Positions 1 through 6,286 are shown, counted from the first letter of the stretch. The stretch: DNA of 15,237 nt from UMGS902 sp045538895 (GCA_045538895.1 JAZQEH010000114.1:1-15237), one strand, 5' to 3'. The notes: a model not told the origin generated them from the letters alone. Made by a program: numbers and translations.

Positions 1-16
1 TCCCCTTACGGCCCCC

Positions 17-36
17 CCTTCCTCGTCTGAGGAAGG
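17..36. repeat. Perfect 8-bp stem-loop
   Basis: CCTTCCTC (17-24) and GAGGAAGG (29-36) are perfect inverted repeats around a 4-base GTCT loop, next to a run of C (12-18). No T-tract follows on either strand, so it is not an obvious terminator. It may be one end of a larger repeat element that continues past the window edge. Confidence 0.6.
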
Positions 37-96
37 CTTGTTATTGTAATCAATTAATTTACATCATCCATAGCAAAAAGAGCCGTCTTTCGCCGG

Positions 97-136
97 CCCT
101 CAGCCTGATGACAAAGTCATCAGTCTGACCAGAGGG
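97..136. repeat. Compound stem-loop
   Basis: The inner stem is CTGATGAC (105-112) with GTCATCAG (116-123), 8 perfect base pairs closed by an AAA loop. It is nested in an outer CCCTC (97-101) / GAGGG (132-136) stem with an asymmetric bulge between. The nested arrangement suggests selection on structure, as in an RNA or a palindromic repeat, not chance. Confidence 0.6.
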
Positions 137-153
137 TGAGAAACGCAGGCAGA

Positions 154-209
154 TTTTGGATTTTTGTTTCGTAGGCGTACATGTGTACGGTAGAGACAAA
201 AATCCAAAA
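154..209. repeat. Long 56-base imperfect hairpin
   Basis: Arms TTTTGGATTTTTGT (154-167) and ACAAAAATCCAAAA (196-209) are 14-bp perfect inverted repeats. Inside them, CGTACA (176-181) pairs with TGTACG (184-189) around a 2-base centre, and part of the sequence between also pairs (TC/GA, TA/TA). The structure is almost fully self-complementary, so it could form as a cruciform or as an RNA hairpin on either strand. It lacks a U-tract at the end of the stem. Confidence 0.65.
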
Positions 210-219
210 AAGCAAGTAA

Positions 220-245
220 CGGCAAGGGTTTTTAAGCCCTTGCCG
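220..245. terminator. Possible terminator hairpin, direction unclear
   Basis: CGGCAAGGG (220-228) pairs perfectly with CCCTTGCCG (237-245) around an 8-base loop. On the plus strand it is followed by a broken T-rich tract (CATTTTGATTTT). On the minus strand a T-run comes only about 10 bases later. It is therefore a weak candidate terminator for either direction, possibly for the Mini-RNase III transcript reading leftward. Confidence 0.35.
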
Positions 246-345
246 CATTTTGATTTTAATATTTTTAATATAAAGTAAAAAATTATTTCTTTTTATTTTT
301 TGCTTTTATTCTTTACTTGCGGTCTGACGCGTTTGTCAGCGCTCT

Positions 346-374
346 GAAGTTCGGCTGTGCCGAACTTCTTTTTT
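346..374 (+). terminator. Intrinsic terminator, plus-strand polarity
   Basis: GAAGTTCGGC (346-355) and GCCGAACTTC (359-368) form a perfect 10-bp stem with a TGT loop, followed directly by six T residues (369-374). The polarity is plus: on the minus strand the stem is followed by AGAGCG and not by a T-tract. It lies directly against the stop codon of the minus-strand Mini-RNase III gene, so it would stop rightward transcription from entering that gene antisense. No plus-strand gene precedes it inside the window. Confidence 0.75.
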
Positions 375-750
375 ATTCAAATGCTTTTTCGAGCAGTTCT
401 GTTAAACGTACATATTCACCCTCGAGGTAAAGTGCCGCACATAGTGCTTCAAAGCCGGTTGCTATGCGATACTCTGCTCCGCTTGCGCTCTTTGCACCCG
501 TAAGATGCGTGGAATTGCGGCCACGCTTAAAATATGACATTTCTTTTTCCGAAAGCAGACTTTCTATACGGCGAAACGCCGCACATTGATTCTTTGCCGT
601 TACATATTTGTGCGACTCTTCGTTAAGTGCACCGGTGTTTGTTATGCCGCTTTTGAGAAGTCTTTCACGTACCCAGAATTCAAAAACGCAGTCACCGAAA
701 TACGCAAGTGCCGCACCATCGGCAGTTTTTAAAATTTCCGAATTGTCCAT
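373..750 (-). CDS. mrnC: Mini-ribonuclease III
   Basis: Mini-RNase III is an RNase III-like endonuclease without a double-stranded-RNA-binding domain. In Bacillus subtilis it matures the ends of 23S rRNA, cutting precursor that is already bound by ribosomal protein L3. The 125-residue product has the family's short size and signatures: LAYFGDCVFE at residues 15-24 with a putative catalytic Asp20, RGRN at 76-79, and EYRIATGFEALCAALYLEG at 93-111 with a putative catalytic Glu101. The ATG start is preceded by AAAGG about 7 bases upstream. It is the last gene of a minus-strand operon, 10 bases after uppP. In many Bacillota mrnC sits beside cysS instead, so the location differs from the common arrangement. 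Assignment is from recognised motifs and length. Confidence 0.9.
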   Translation of the reverse strand: MDNSEILKTADGAALAYFGDCVFEFWVRERLLKSGITNTGALNEESHKYVTAKNQCAAFRRIESLLSEKEMSYFKRGRNSTHLTGAKSASGAEYRIATGFEALCAALYLEGEYVRLTELLEKAFE

Positions 751-760
751 TTATATACCT

Positions 761-1630
761 TTATTTTATAAAATATACCAAAAGCACGATTATACCGAGA
801 ATTATACGGTATACACCAAAGGCACTGAAGCTATGCTTTTTAACAAAATCTGTAAGGAAATTGATTGCAGCCATTGAAACAACAAAAGCTACCGCACAAC
901 CTACAAGCAAATATATTGCCTCAATACCGCCGAAAGTGCCGCCGTCAAGGAAGAATTTAAGCACCTTGAGTGCCGATGCACCAAGCATGACGGGAATCGC
1001 GAGGAAGAATGAAAACTCTGCCGCCGCTCCTCTTGAAACCGAAAGCATGGAAGCACCTAAAATTGTTGAGCCTGAACGGGAGGTACCGGGAATAAGAGAG
1101 AGCGTTTGGAAAATACCTATACCAACCGCCGTTTTAAGGTTTATATCATCAACAGACTCAACCTTGAATTTTTTATTACTGTTATGCTTTTCAAGGAGAA
1201 TAAACAGTATACCGTAAAAAATAAGAGCTATTGCAACAACAACGGAATTGTAAAAATGCGTATCAAACCAATCGTCAAGCGGTATGCCTATAATTGCCGC
1301 AGGCAACATTGCAACAATAACCTTTGCCCAAAGCGTCATCGTGTTCTTTTTCATACAAACATTGCCGACGCTCATAAGCGAGTTATCGGTCGAGGTATTC
1401 TTTTTAAGTGCAAAGGGCCAGAGCTTTTTGAAATAAAGCACCACAACAGCCAGAATTGCACCAAGCTGAATTACAACCTCAAACATCTCCCAAAAAGCTT
1501 CGCTTACATTAAGCTTCAGGACATCATTAAGTAATATCATATGTCCGGTGCTGGAGATGGGAAGCCACTCGGTAATTCCCTCAACTATACCAAGCAGAAC
1601 GGTTTTTATAATCTCAAACAAAAAATCCAT
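761..1630 (-). CDS. uppP: Undecaprenyl-diphosphatase UppP (BacA family)
   Basis: This integral membrane phosphatase converts undecaprenyl diphosphate to undecaprenyl phosphate, recycling the lipid carrier for peptidoglycan and other wall polymers. Overproduction of family members gives bacitracin resistance. The 289-residue protein has both BacA signatures: VEGITEWLPISSTGH at residues 16-30 (Glu17, Glu21, Ser27, His30) and PGTSRSG at 181-187, whose Arg is expected to contact the pyrophosphate. Several hydrophobic segments follow the family pattern. Length is slightly above the common 265-280, with extra residues in the loop near 76-100. The start codon overlaps the stop of the upstream U32 gene by one base (TGATG), and an AGAGGAG ribosome site lies at 1637-1643, inside that gene's end. 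This implies translational coupling. It is followed 10 bases later by mrnC. Confidence 0.95.
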   Translation of the reverse strand: MDFLFEIIKTVLLGIVEGITEWLPISSTGHMILLNDVLKLNVSEAFWEMFEVVIQLGAILAVVVLYFKKLWPFALKKNTSTDNSLMSVGNVCMKKNTMTLWAKVIVAMLPAAIIGIPLDDWFDTHFYNSVVVAIALIFYGILFILLEKHNSNKKFKVESVDDINLKTAVGIGIFQTLSLIPGTSRSGSTILGASMLSVSRGAAAEFSFFLAIPVMLGASALKVLKFFLDGGTFGGIEAIYLLVGCAVAFVVSMAAINFLTDFVKKHSFSAFGVYRIILGIIVLLVYFIK

Positions 1631-2865
1631 CAGTTGGCTCCTCTCATAATGTCGCCCTCTTTAACGGCAAAAGGTACTTTTACCTTAAAAAGCATTGCGG
1701 GATGCGGCGCTGACTCAATAGCGTCACCGCCCTCGTCAAAGATTTCCTCTGCAACGAAACCTCTGCCGATTTTACCGGGCGAAATAAGCTCTACCTTTTC
1801 GCCACGGCTGACCTTGTTACGCTGAATAAACGTTGCCATGCCGCTTTCTGCATCATATGCAACGGCAGTAGCAATATATGCCTTTTCACGGATATAGCCC
1901 ATATTTTCGCATACCTGTGCACTCTCGGAAGGATTGTCAAACCAATATCCCGTTGCATAATCACGGTGGCTTACACTACAAAGCTCATCAAGCCATTCGG
2001 GATTAAACTTATAGTTTTCGGGGTCGGCAAAATATGAGTCGAGTGCCATGCGGTAAGCGTTTGTAACCACTGCGGTATAATAAGCACTTTTCATTCTGCC
2101 CTCAATTTTAAAGCTTGTGATTCCGCTTTCAACAAGTTCGGGAATATGCTCAATCATACACATATCACGTGAACTCATAATAAACGTACCGTCCTTATCC
2201 TCGTATAAAGGAAGCGGTTGATCGGGACGTTTTTCCTCGTAAATCTCAAGCGTGCGGTAGTTCCAACGGCAAGGCTGTGCACATGCACCACGGTTAGAAT
2301 CTCTGCCTGTATAAAAGTTAGAAAGCAAGCATCTGCCACTATAAGAAACGCACATTGCACCGTGTATAAAGCACTCAATGTCGGTGTCATCGGGTTTGTT
2401 CTTGCAAATCTCTGCCACTTCTTTCATGGTAAGCTCTCTTGCGAGAACAACTCGCTTTGCACCGAGGTCACGCCAGGCAAGCACATCGTAGGTGCTTACG
2501 CTCGATGCCTGAGTTGAAATGTGTATTTCCATATCAGGGGCAACACGCTTGACAAGTGCAAGCACACCAAGGTCACTTATAATAAGTGCATCGACACCGC
2601 TTGTTGCAAGAAATCTGACATATTCTTCAAGTGCCGCATACTCATTGGTTCTCGGCATTGTATTAACCGTAACGTATACCTTGACACCGCGCTCATGTGC
2701 ATACTCAGCCGCACTTACTATTTCTTCATTTGTAAAATTGTCTGCGGCAGCACGCATTCCAAATGCGTTACCCGCAAGATAAACGGCATCTGCACCGTAA
2801 AGCACGGCCGCCTTAAGCTTCTCAAAATTGCCTGCAGGTGCAAGCAGTTCCGGACGTTTTTGCAA
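1630..2865 (-). CDS. U32 family protein, probable TrhP/RlhA-like RNA hydroxylation protein
   Basis: The protein opens with the U32 hallmark LLAPAGNFEKLKAAVLYGADAVYLAG (split here as residues 7-32), a TIM-barrel-like N-terminal domain. The U32 signature E-x-F/C-x2-G-A-M-C-x4-G-x-C is at residues 164-179. Cys172, Cys179, Cys195 and Cys199 form the cluster expected to hold an Fe-S centre. Family members once called collagenases (PrtC) are now known to include TrhP (5-hydroxyuridine at tRNA U34) and RlhA (23S rRNA hydroxycytidine), so an RNA-hydroxylation role is more likely than proteolysis. The exact target cannot be read from the sequence. The start is a TTG, chosen because it is in frame with the LLAPAGN motif and has AAAGGA about 9 bases upstream. 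The nearby ATG is out of frame. It is first gene of the U32-uppP-mrnC operon. Length, 411 residues, is normal. Confidence 0.88.
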   Translation of the reverse strand: MQKRPELLAPAGNFEKLKAAVLYGADAVYLAGNAFGMRAAADNFTNEEIVSAAEYAHERGVKVYVTVNTMPRTNEYAALEEYVRFLATSGVDALIISDLGVLALVKRVAPDMEIHISTQASSVSTYDVLAWRDLGAKRVVLARELTMKEVAEICKNKPDDTDIECFIHGAMCVSYSGRCLLSNFYTGRDSNRGACAQPCRWNYRTLEIYEEKRPDQPLPLYEDKDGTFIMSSRDMCMIEHIPELVESGITSFKIEGRMKSAYYTAVVTNAYRMALDSYFADPENYKFNPEWLDELCSVSHRDYATGYWFDNPSESAQVCENMGYIREKAYIATAVAYDAESGMATFIQRNKVSRGEKVELISPGKIGRGFVAEEIFDEGGDAIESAPHPAMLFKVKVPFAVKEGDIMRGAN

Positions 2866-2898
2866 AAAAACACATCCTTTCGGGAGTCATCTCTAATT

Positions 2899-2927
2899 AT
2901 AATACAATATTTCAAGATGAAAGTCAA
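2899..2927 (-). promoter_or_regulatory. Sigma-A-type promoter of the U32-uppP-mrnC operon
   Basis: Read on the minus strand: TTGACT (2927-2922), a 17-base spacer, then TATTAT (2904-2899). The predicted start of transcription is near 2892, about 27 bases before the TTG start of the U32 gene. Spacing and position are both right for the sole promoter of this operon, which is separated from the upstream cation transporter by a terminator. Confidence 0.65.
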
Positions 2928-2929
2928 AT

Positions 2930-2953
2930 AAAAAGAGGCTTACGCCTCTTTTT
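2930..2953 (-). terminator. Intrinsic terminator after the cation transporter gene
   Basis: AAAAGAGGC (2931-2939) and GCCTCTTTT (2944-2952) form a stem with a 4-base loop. On the minus strand the stem ends in TTTTTATTT. It overlaps the stop codon of the transporter gene and separates it from the next operon. The near symmetry means it could also work from the plus side. Confidence 0.8.
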
Positions 2954-4136
2954 ATTCACGCGGCAGAGCCGCATAGCTACTTTCAATAGTCGCAACGCAA
3001 ATATAGCTTTCGTTAATATCCGCAGCCGCCTTATCAATTCTTTCCCGAAGCTCGGCATTGCTCATTTTAAAACCATGCGGAACAACACAGTCAAAAACGA
3101 GATTCGTATGAGTTGGACCTGTCACAACACGCAAATCATGAATTGAAAGCTCTGTGTCTATTTTTTTAATCTCAGCATTAAGTGCATGTCTTATCTCACT
3201 TACCATATCATCGGCAGTTACAATAGGATCCATATGTATAACCATATGAAGCCCATACTGCTTCATAACATCACGCTCGATATTGTCTATAATATCGTGC
3301 ATTTCAATTACATCATCCTCAGCGGCTACCTCAACGTGTACGCTTGCAAACTGCGAACCGGGGCCGTAATCGTGTACCATCAGGTCGTGAGTTCCGAGTA
3401 CACCGTTATAACTCATAATCTTATCACGGATCTCCTCAACGAATGCAGGATCGGGAGCACGCCCCAGAATGGGGTCAAGCGTATCACGCACAAGTCCGAA
3501 TCCGCTGTATAGGATAAAGAGAGCAACAGCCGCACCAACGTAACCGTCAAGCTCAAGGCTTGTGTAATGTGAAACGGTCATTGATATTATTACCGCTGTA
3601 GTGGCAATTACATCGTTTCTTGCATCTGCCGCGGTTGCAATCAGCGTGCTGGAATTTATACGTTTGCCGATGTTGTTATTGAATAAAGCAAGCCACAGCT
3701 TAACAAAAACCGTTGCTAAAAGCACACCTACAATTACCCAACTGAACTCAACACTTACAGGATTTATAATCTTTTCAACGCTGCTTTTTAACAGTTCAAA
3801 ACCGATAAGCATTATAAAGAGTGCAACCATAAGTCCTGACAAATACTCATATCTTGCATGACCGTATGGATGGTCTGCATCCGCAGGCTTTGAAGCAAGT
3901 TTAAAGCCGAGTATACTCATAATGCTTGAAGAAGCATCGGAAAGGTTGTTTACTGCATCGGCAGTTACCGAAACGCTTCCGCTCACAGTACCGACGATAA
4001 TTTTAGCAGCAAACAGAATAAGATTACATACAATTCCCACGCCGCCGCCAAGTTTTCCGTAAGCAGTACGGACATCTTTATTCGACGTATTGCCGCTGTC
4101 TTTCACAAACAGCCTTACGAGAAAATCTGTTATCAC
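2952..4136 (-). CDS. Cation diffusion facilitator (CDF) family transporter with doubled C-terminal domain
   Basis: CDF proteins export divalent metals (Zn, Mn, Fe, Co or Cd) by proton antiport across the cytoplasmic membrane. The 394-residue product has about six hydrophobic segments (residues 33-215). TM2 metal-site residues are Asp60, Asn64 and Asp67 in ADAVNNLSD, the family motif HPYGHARYEY lies at 89-98, and TM5 has Asp171/Asp175 in ADARND. The cytoplasmic part, from residue about 230, is longer than in the common 300-residue form. It appears to hold two tandem ferredoxin-like units, each with an HDL motif (His250-Asp251-Leu252; His333-Asp334-Leu335). The GTG start overlaps the mnmA stop by 4 bases (GTGA), with GGAGGA just upstream, so translation is probably coupled to mnmA. 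The metal cannot be assigned from sequence. Confidence 0.9.
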   Translation of the reverse strand: MITDFLVRLFVKDSGNTSNKDVRTAYGKLGGGVGIVCNLILFAAKIIVGTVSGSVSVTADAVNNLSDASSSIMSILGFKLASKPADADHPYGHARYEYLSGLMVALFIMLIGFELLKSSVEKIINPVSVEFSWVIVGVLLATVFVKLWLALFNNNIGKRINSSTLIATAADARNDVIATTAVIISMTVSHYTSLELDGYVGAAVALFILYSGFGLVRDTLDPILGRAPDPAFVEEIRDKIMSYNGVLGTHDLMVHDYGPGSQFASVHVEVAAEDDVIEMHDIIDNIERDVMKQYGLHMVIHMDPIVTADDMVSEIRHALNAEIKKIDTELSIHDLRVVTGPTHTNLVFDCVVPHGFKMSNAELRERIDKAAADINESYICVATIESSYAALPRE

Positions 4137-5161
4137 TCTATTTTTCCTCCTCCGAGAAGAACGTCGCCGTCATAAAAAGCGGCAGTCTGCCCACGTGTTA
4201 TCGCCCTTTGCGGCTCATCAAACACGACCTTGATTTTGCCGTCGGTAGGATAAAGCCATGCCGGTGCCGAGCTGTGGCTGTAGCGTACTTTAACCTCTGC
4301 ACGCATAGGTTCGTCGAATTCCGCAACAGAAACCGCATTAACATCGGTAACTGAGCATTCTTTACCGAAAAGTTGCTCATTTGTGCCGAGCGTAACCGTA
4401 TTTTTTGAAACGTCCTTGCCAAGCACATACACAGGCATGCCAAGTGCTATACCAAGTCCTTTTCTTTGCCCTGTTGTATAACGGATAATACCGTTGTGAC
4501 TGCCAAGAATACTGCCGTTTATATCAATAAAGTTACCGACGGGGTATTCCCTTTTCGTCTGTCCCATGATGAAGCTTGCATAATCACCGTCAGGAATAAA
4601 GCATATGTCCTGACTGTCCTTTTTTTCTGCACTTGCAAGGCCTTTGTTTGAAGAAATATTGCGGATTTCTTCCTTTGTGTATCCGCCAAGCGGAAACAGA
4701 GTACGTGAAAGTTGTTCCTGCGTCAGATTCACAAGCATATAACTCTGGTCTTTTTTGGTGTCAACACCCTTTTTTACTATATATCTGTCACTATTTCCAT
4801 CGTATTCCACACGGGCATAGTGCCCTGTAGCAATTTTGTCGATACCGAGTTTATCTGCCTCACGAAGCATAAACTCAAACTTTACCCGATTGTTACAAAT
4901 AACACACGGATTGGGGGTTTCGCCGTTTTCATACGCTGATATAAATCTATCTATAACCTCTGCCTTGAATTCTTTTCTGTAATCGGCAGAATAAAACGGT
5001 ATTCCAAGCGACTCGCAAATTCCTTCTGCATCACGCATACAGCCATCGCCCCACAAATGAAGCATCATGCCGCTTACATCATATCCGTTTTCTTTTAAAA
5101 GCATTGCACAGAATGACGAATCAACTCCGCCGCTCATGGCAACCAGCACTTTATCTGACAT
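4133..5161 (-). CDS. mnmA: tRNA-specific 2-thiouridylase MnmA
   Basis: MnmA adenylates and thiolates C2 of the wobble uridine U34 of tRNAs for Lys, Glu and Gln, using sulfur relayed from a cysteine desulfurase. The 342-residue protein has the PP-loop SGGVDSS at residues 10-16, the TPNPCVICN motif with the expected catalytic Cys89, and SQDICFIPDGDY with the second catalytic Cys187. GHYARV (113-118) and KKDQSYML (136-143) also fit the family. I start at the ATG at 5161 and not at the in-frame ATG at 5182, because a strong GAAAGGAG lies 4 bases before 5161 and the PP-loop then falls at the family's usual distance from the N-terminus. It lies between the carboxypeptidase gene and the CDF gene, overlapping the latter by 4 bases. 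Confidence 0.95.
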   Translation of the reverse strand: MSDKVLVAMSGGVDSSFCAMLLKENGYDVSGMMLHLWGDGCMRDAEGICESLGIPFYSADYRKEFKAEVIDRFISAYENGETPNPCVICNNRVKFEFMLREADKLGIDKIATGHYARVEYDGNSDRYIVKKGVDTKKDQSYMLVNLTQEQLSRTLFPLGGYTKEEIRNISSNKGLASAEKKDSQDICFIPDGDYASFIMGQTKREYPVGNFIDINGSILGSHNGIIRYTTGQRKGLGIALGMPVYVLGKDVSKNTVTLGTNEQLFGKECSVTDVNAVSVAEFDEPMRAEVKVRYSHSSAPAWLYPTDGKIKVVFDEPQRAITRGQTAAFYDGDVLLGGGKIE

Positions 5162-5165
5162 TTTG

Positions 5166-5173
5166 CTCCTTTC
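5166..5173 (-). promoter_or_regulatory. Ribosome binding site that fixes the mnmA start
   Basis: On the minus strand GAAAGGAG ends 4 bases before the ATG at 5161 and overlaps the TGA stop of the carboxypeptidase gene. This places the mnmA start 7 codons downstream of the longest open frame and indicates coupled translation. Confidence 0.8.
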
Positions 5174-6041
5174 AATCTGCATACACAGAAGTGATGCCCA
5201 AAAACTCCTCTAAGCAAAGTCCGCTTTCGGTTATCATTTTTGCAAGTTCTACACCTACATAACGTATATGCCACGGCTCATACATATAGCCGGTTTTGTC
5301 TTCTTTTCCCTCGGGATATCTTATAATAAAGCCATACTCTGCACAGTTTGCTTTAAGCCAGATGCCCTCCCTCGTATTTGCAAAGCTATTGCGTGTGGAA
5401 TTTATATCCATAGCAAGTCCGGTCTGATGCTCGGAATGTCCCGGACGTGCAGAATAACGGTCGGCAAGAGCACGTCCGTCACGGTTCACATAACCATTAT
5501 ATGTATTTTTCTGTGTGGTATACGAACGGTATCCCGAAACAATTTTAAGCGTAAGCCCCTCGGCAGCAGCCGCACTGCGCATTTGCTCAAATGCAACGTT
5601 TGTATTATACTCAAGCGTACGTGGATGGTAGTCGCTCGGCAGTGAATAGGTTTTATTGGCAATCAGAATACCGTTTACATATGTAAAACCGTCAATGTTT
5701 TCTATAACAGGCTCACCGCCGAAAGTGTATTCACCGTCAAGCACCGACGGCTTGTGTTCGCTGTACTTCGGCTTTGCTGCGGTTGTTGCAGCCGTTGTTG
5801 CAACGGTTGTGGCTTCAGTTGTGGCTGCAGTCGTCGTTGCTTCGGTTGTAGTTTCAACAGTTGTTTCTACTGTTGTTTCCACTGTTGTTTCAGCAGTAGT
5901 AGCCTCGGTGATTTCTGCAGTTGTTGCTGCAGTGGTTTCTATAGTTATTTCGGTAGTTGCCACGGTTTCCGCAACACTTGTATCACAAGCAACAAAAACC
6001 ATGCAGCATATGAGCATTACAATATACACTACTATTTTCAT
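5172..6041 (-). CDS. M15/VanY-type D-alanyl-D-alanine carboxypeptidase lipoprotein
   Basis: M15B enzymes are zinc carboxypeptidases that remove the terminal D-Ala from peptidoglycan stem peptides outside the membrane. The 289-residue protein has a hydrophobic signal (residues 1-18) and a lipobox FVAC with Cys19, so it is probably a lipoprotein. A Thr/Ala/Glu-rich low-complexity linker fills residues 21-89. The catalytic domain has SGYRSY (169-174), SEHQTGLAMD (203-212, zinc ligands His205 and Asp212) and EPWH (255-258, catalytic Glu255 and zinc ligand His258). All expected active-site residues are present. The ATG start has GGGTGAG about 4 bases upstream. It is the first gene of an operon with mnmA and the CDF gene, with its own promoter at 6073-6100. 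Nothing indicates vancomycin resistance: no vanRS or vanHAX neighbours are present. Confidence 0.9.
   Translation of the reverse strand: MKIVVYIVMLICCMVFVACDTSVAETVATTEITIETTAATTAEITEATTAETTVETTVETTVETTTEATTTAATTEATTVATTAATTAAKPKYSEHKPSVLDGEYTFGGEPVIENIDGFTYVNGILIANKTYSLPSDYHPRTLEYNTNVAFEQMRSAAAAEGLTLKIVSGYRSYTTQKNTYNGYVNRDGRALADRYSARPGHSEHQTGLAMDINSTRNSFANTREGIWLKANCAEYGFIIRYPEGKEDKTGYMYEPWHIRYVGVELAKMITESGLCLEEFLGITSVYAD
5775..5981 (-). repeat. Thr-rich low-complexity coding repeat, with four 12-base units
   Basis: This stretch encodes residues 21-89 of the carboxypeptidase, a tract of Thr, Ala and Glu with ETTV and ATT units. At 5848-5895 four consecutive 12-base units are visible on the plus strand (GTAGTTTCAACA, GTTGTTTCTACT, GTTGTTTCCACT, GTTGTTTCAGCA). 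They encode the VETT-type repeats. Such a linker would hold the catalytic domain away from the membrane anchor, and the DNA repeat could change length by slippage in units of four residues. Confidence 0.85.
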
Positions 6042-6072
6042 TTATCTCACCCATGTCGAAAAATATATAAAT

Positions 6073-6100
6073 AGTATACCACAAAACAAAAATTTGTCAA
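6073..6100 (-). promoter_or_regulatory. Sigma-A-type promoter of the carboxypeptidase-mnmA-CDF operon
   Basis: Read on the minus strand: a perfect TTGACA (6100-6095), a 16-base spacer, and TATACT (6078-6073). Transcription would begin near 6066, about 25 bases before the carboxypeptidase ATG. It is divergent from the tRNA-Leu promoter, whose -35 box lies about 25 bases away. Confidence 0.75.
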
Positions 6101-6125
6101 TCAAACATAAATTGAATAAAAGTTC

Positions 6126-6154
6126 TTGCATTTTCAAAATCATTGTGTTATACT
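6126..6154 (+). promoter_or_regulatory. Sigma-A-type promoter of tRNA-Leu
   Basis: TTGCAT (6126-6131), a 17-base spacer and TATACT (6149-6154) place the start of transcription near 6161, about 7 bases before the mature tRNA 5' end. Both boxes and spacing are close to consensus. Confidence 0.75.
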
Positions 6155-6167
6155 GTATGGGTGTCAT

Positions 6168-6254
6168 GCCGGTATGATGGAATTGGCAGACGTGCTGGAC
6201 TCAAAATCCAGTGGTAGCGATACCGTGTCGGTTCGACCCCGACTACCGGCACCA
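6168..6254 (+). tRNA. tRNA-Leu(CAA)
   Basis: An 87-base class II tRNA. The acceptor arms GCCGGTA (6168-6174) and TACCGGC (6244-6250) pair over 7 bp, and the discriminator A plus CCA (6251-6254) are encoded in the DNA. The anticodon stem CTGGA/TCCAG encloses the loop CTCAAAA, giving anticodon CAA, which reads UUG leucine codons. A long variable arm GGTA-GCGA-TACC, typical of leucine tRNA, is followed by a T-arm GTCGG/CCGAC with TTCGA in the loop. It is a single-gene transcript with its own promoter and terminator. Confidence 0.96.
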
Positions 6255-6286
6255 AAAAGCACTTGCATAACGCAAGTGCTTTTTTT
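6255..6286 (+). terminator. Intrinsic terminator of tRNA-Leu
   Basis: GCACTTGC (6259-6266) pairs with GCAAGTGC (6272-6279) around an ATAAC loop, with flanking A residues able to extend the stem into the T-run that follows (6280-6286). It begins directly after the encoded CCA. Confidence 0.9.

Larger units (their letters stand above)
1..372. other. Gene-free structured intergenic region
   Basis: No convincing coding sequence is visible on either strand. The stretch instead holds a series of stem-loops: a perfect 8-bp hairpin at 17-36, a compound hairpin at 97-136, a long AT-rich hairpin at 154-209, a 9-bp hairpin at 220-245, and a textbook intrinsic terminator at 346-374. Between 246 and 312 the DNA is extremely A/T-rich. 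An 8-bp inverted repeat, GCAAGTAA (212-219) and TTACTTGC (313-320), brackets the AT-rich part. The left half, with three hairpins in about 200 bases and no coding potential, looks like a dispersed intergenic repeat or a structured RNA. I cannot tell which from one copy. The left end is cut by the window edge. Confidence 0.6.

Noticed and set aside
1541..1825. Short plus-strand open frames across the U32-uppP junction
   Set aside because: They are antisense to well-supported genes on the minus strand and have no recognisable product.
1630..2865. Collagenase/protease function for the U32 protein
   Set aside because: U32 proteins with this cysteine signature that have been studied act in RNA or quinone hydroxylation. 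No protease active site is visible.
5848..5895. CRISPR-like or tandem non-coding repeat
   Set aside because: The units are only 12 bases, contiguous without spacers, and in frame within a coding sequence.
5172..6041. Vancomycin resistance vanY gene
   Set aside because: The catalytic domain is of the same family, but there are no vanR, vanS, vanH, vanA/B or vanX genes nearby. A housekeeping peptidoglycan carboxypeptidase is the simpler reading.
5754..6074. Cysteine-rich open frame on the plus strand
   Set aside because: It is the antisense reading of the Thr-rich repeat of the carboxypeptidase gene. The repeated ACA/GTT triplets create runs of Cys by composition alone, and it has no ribosome site.
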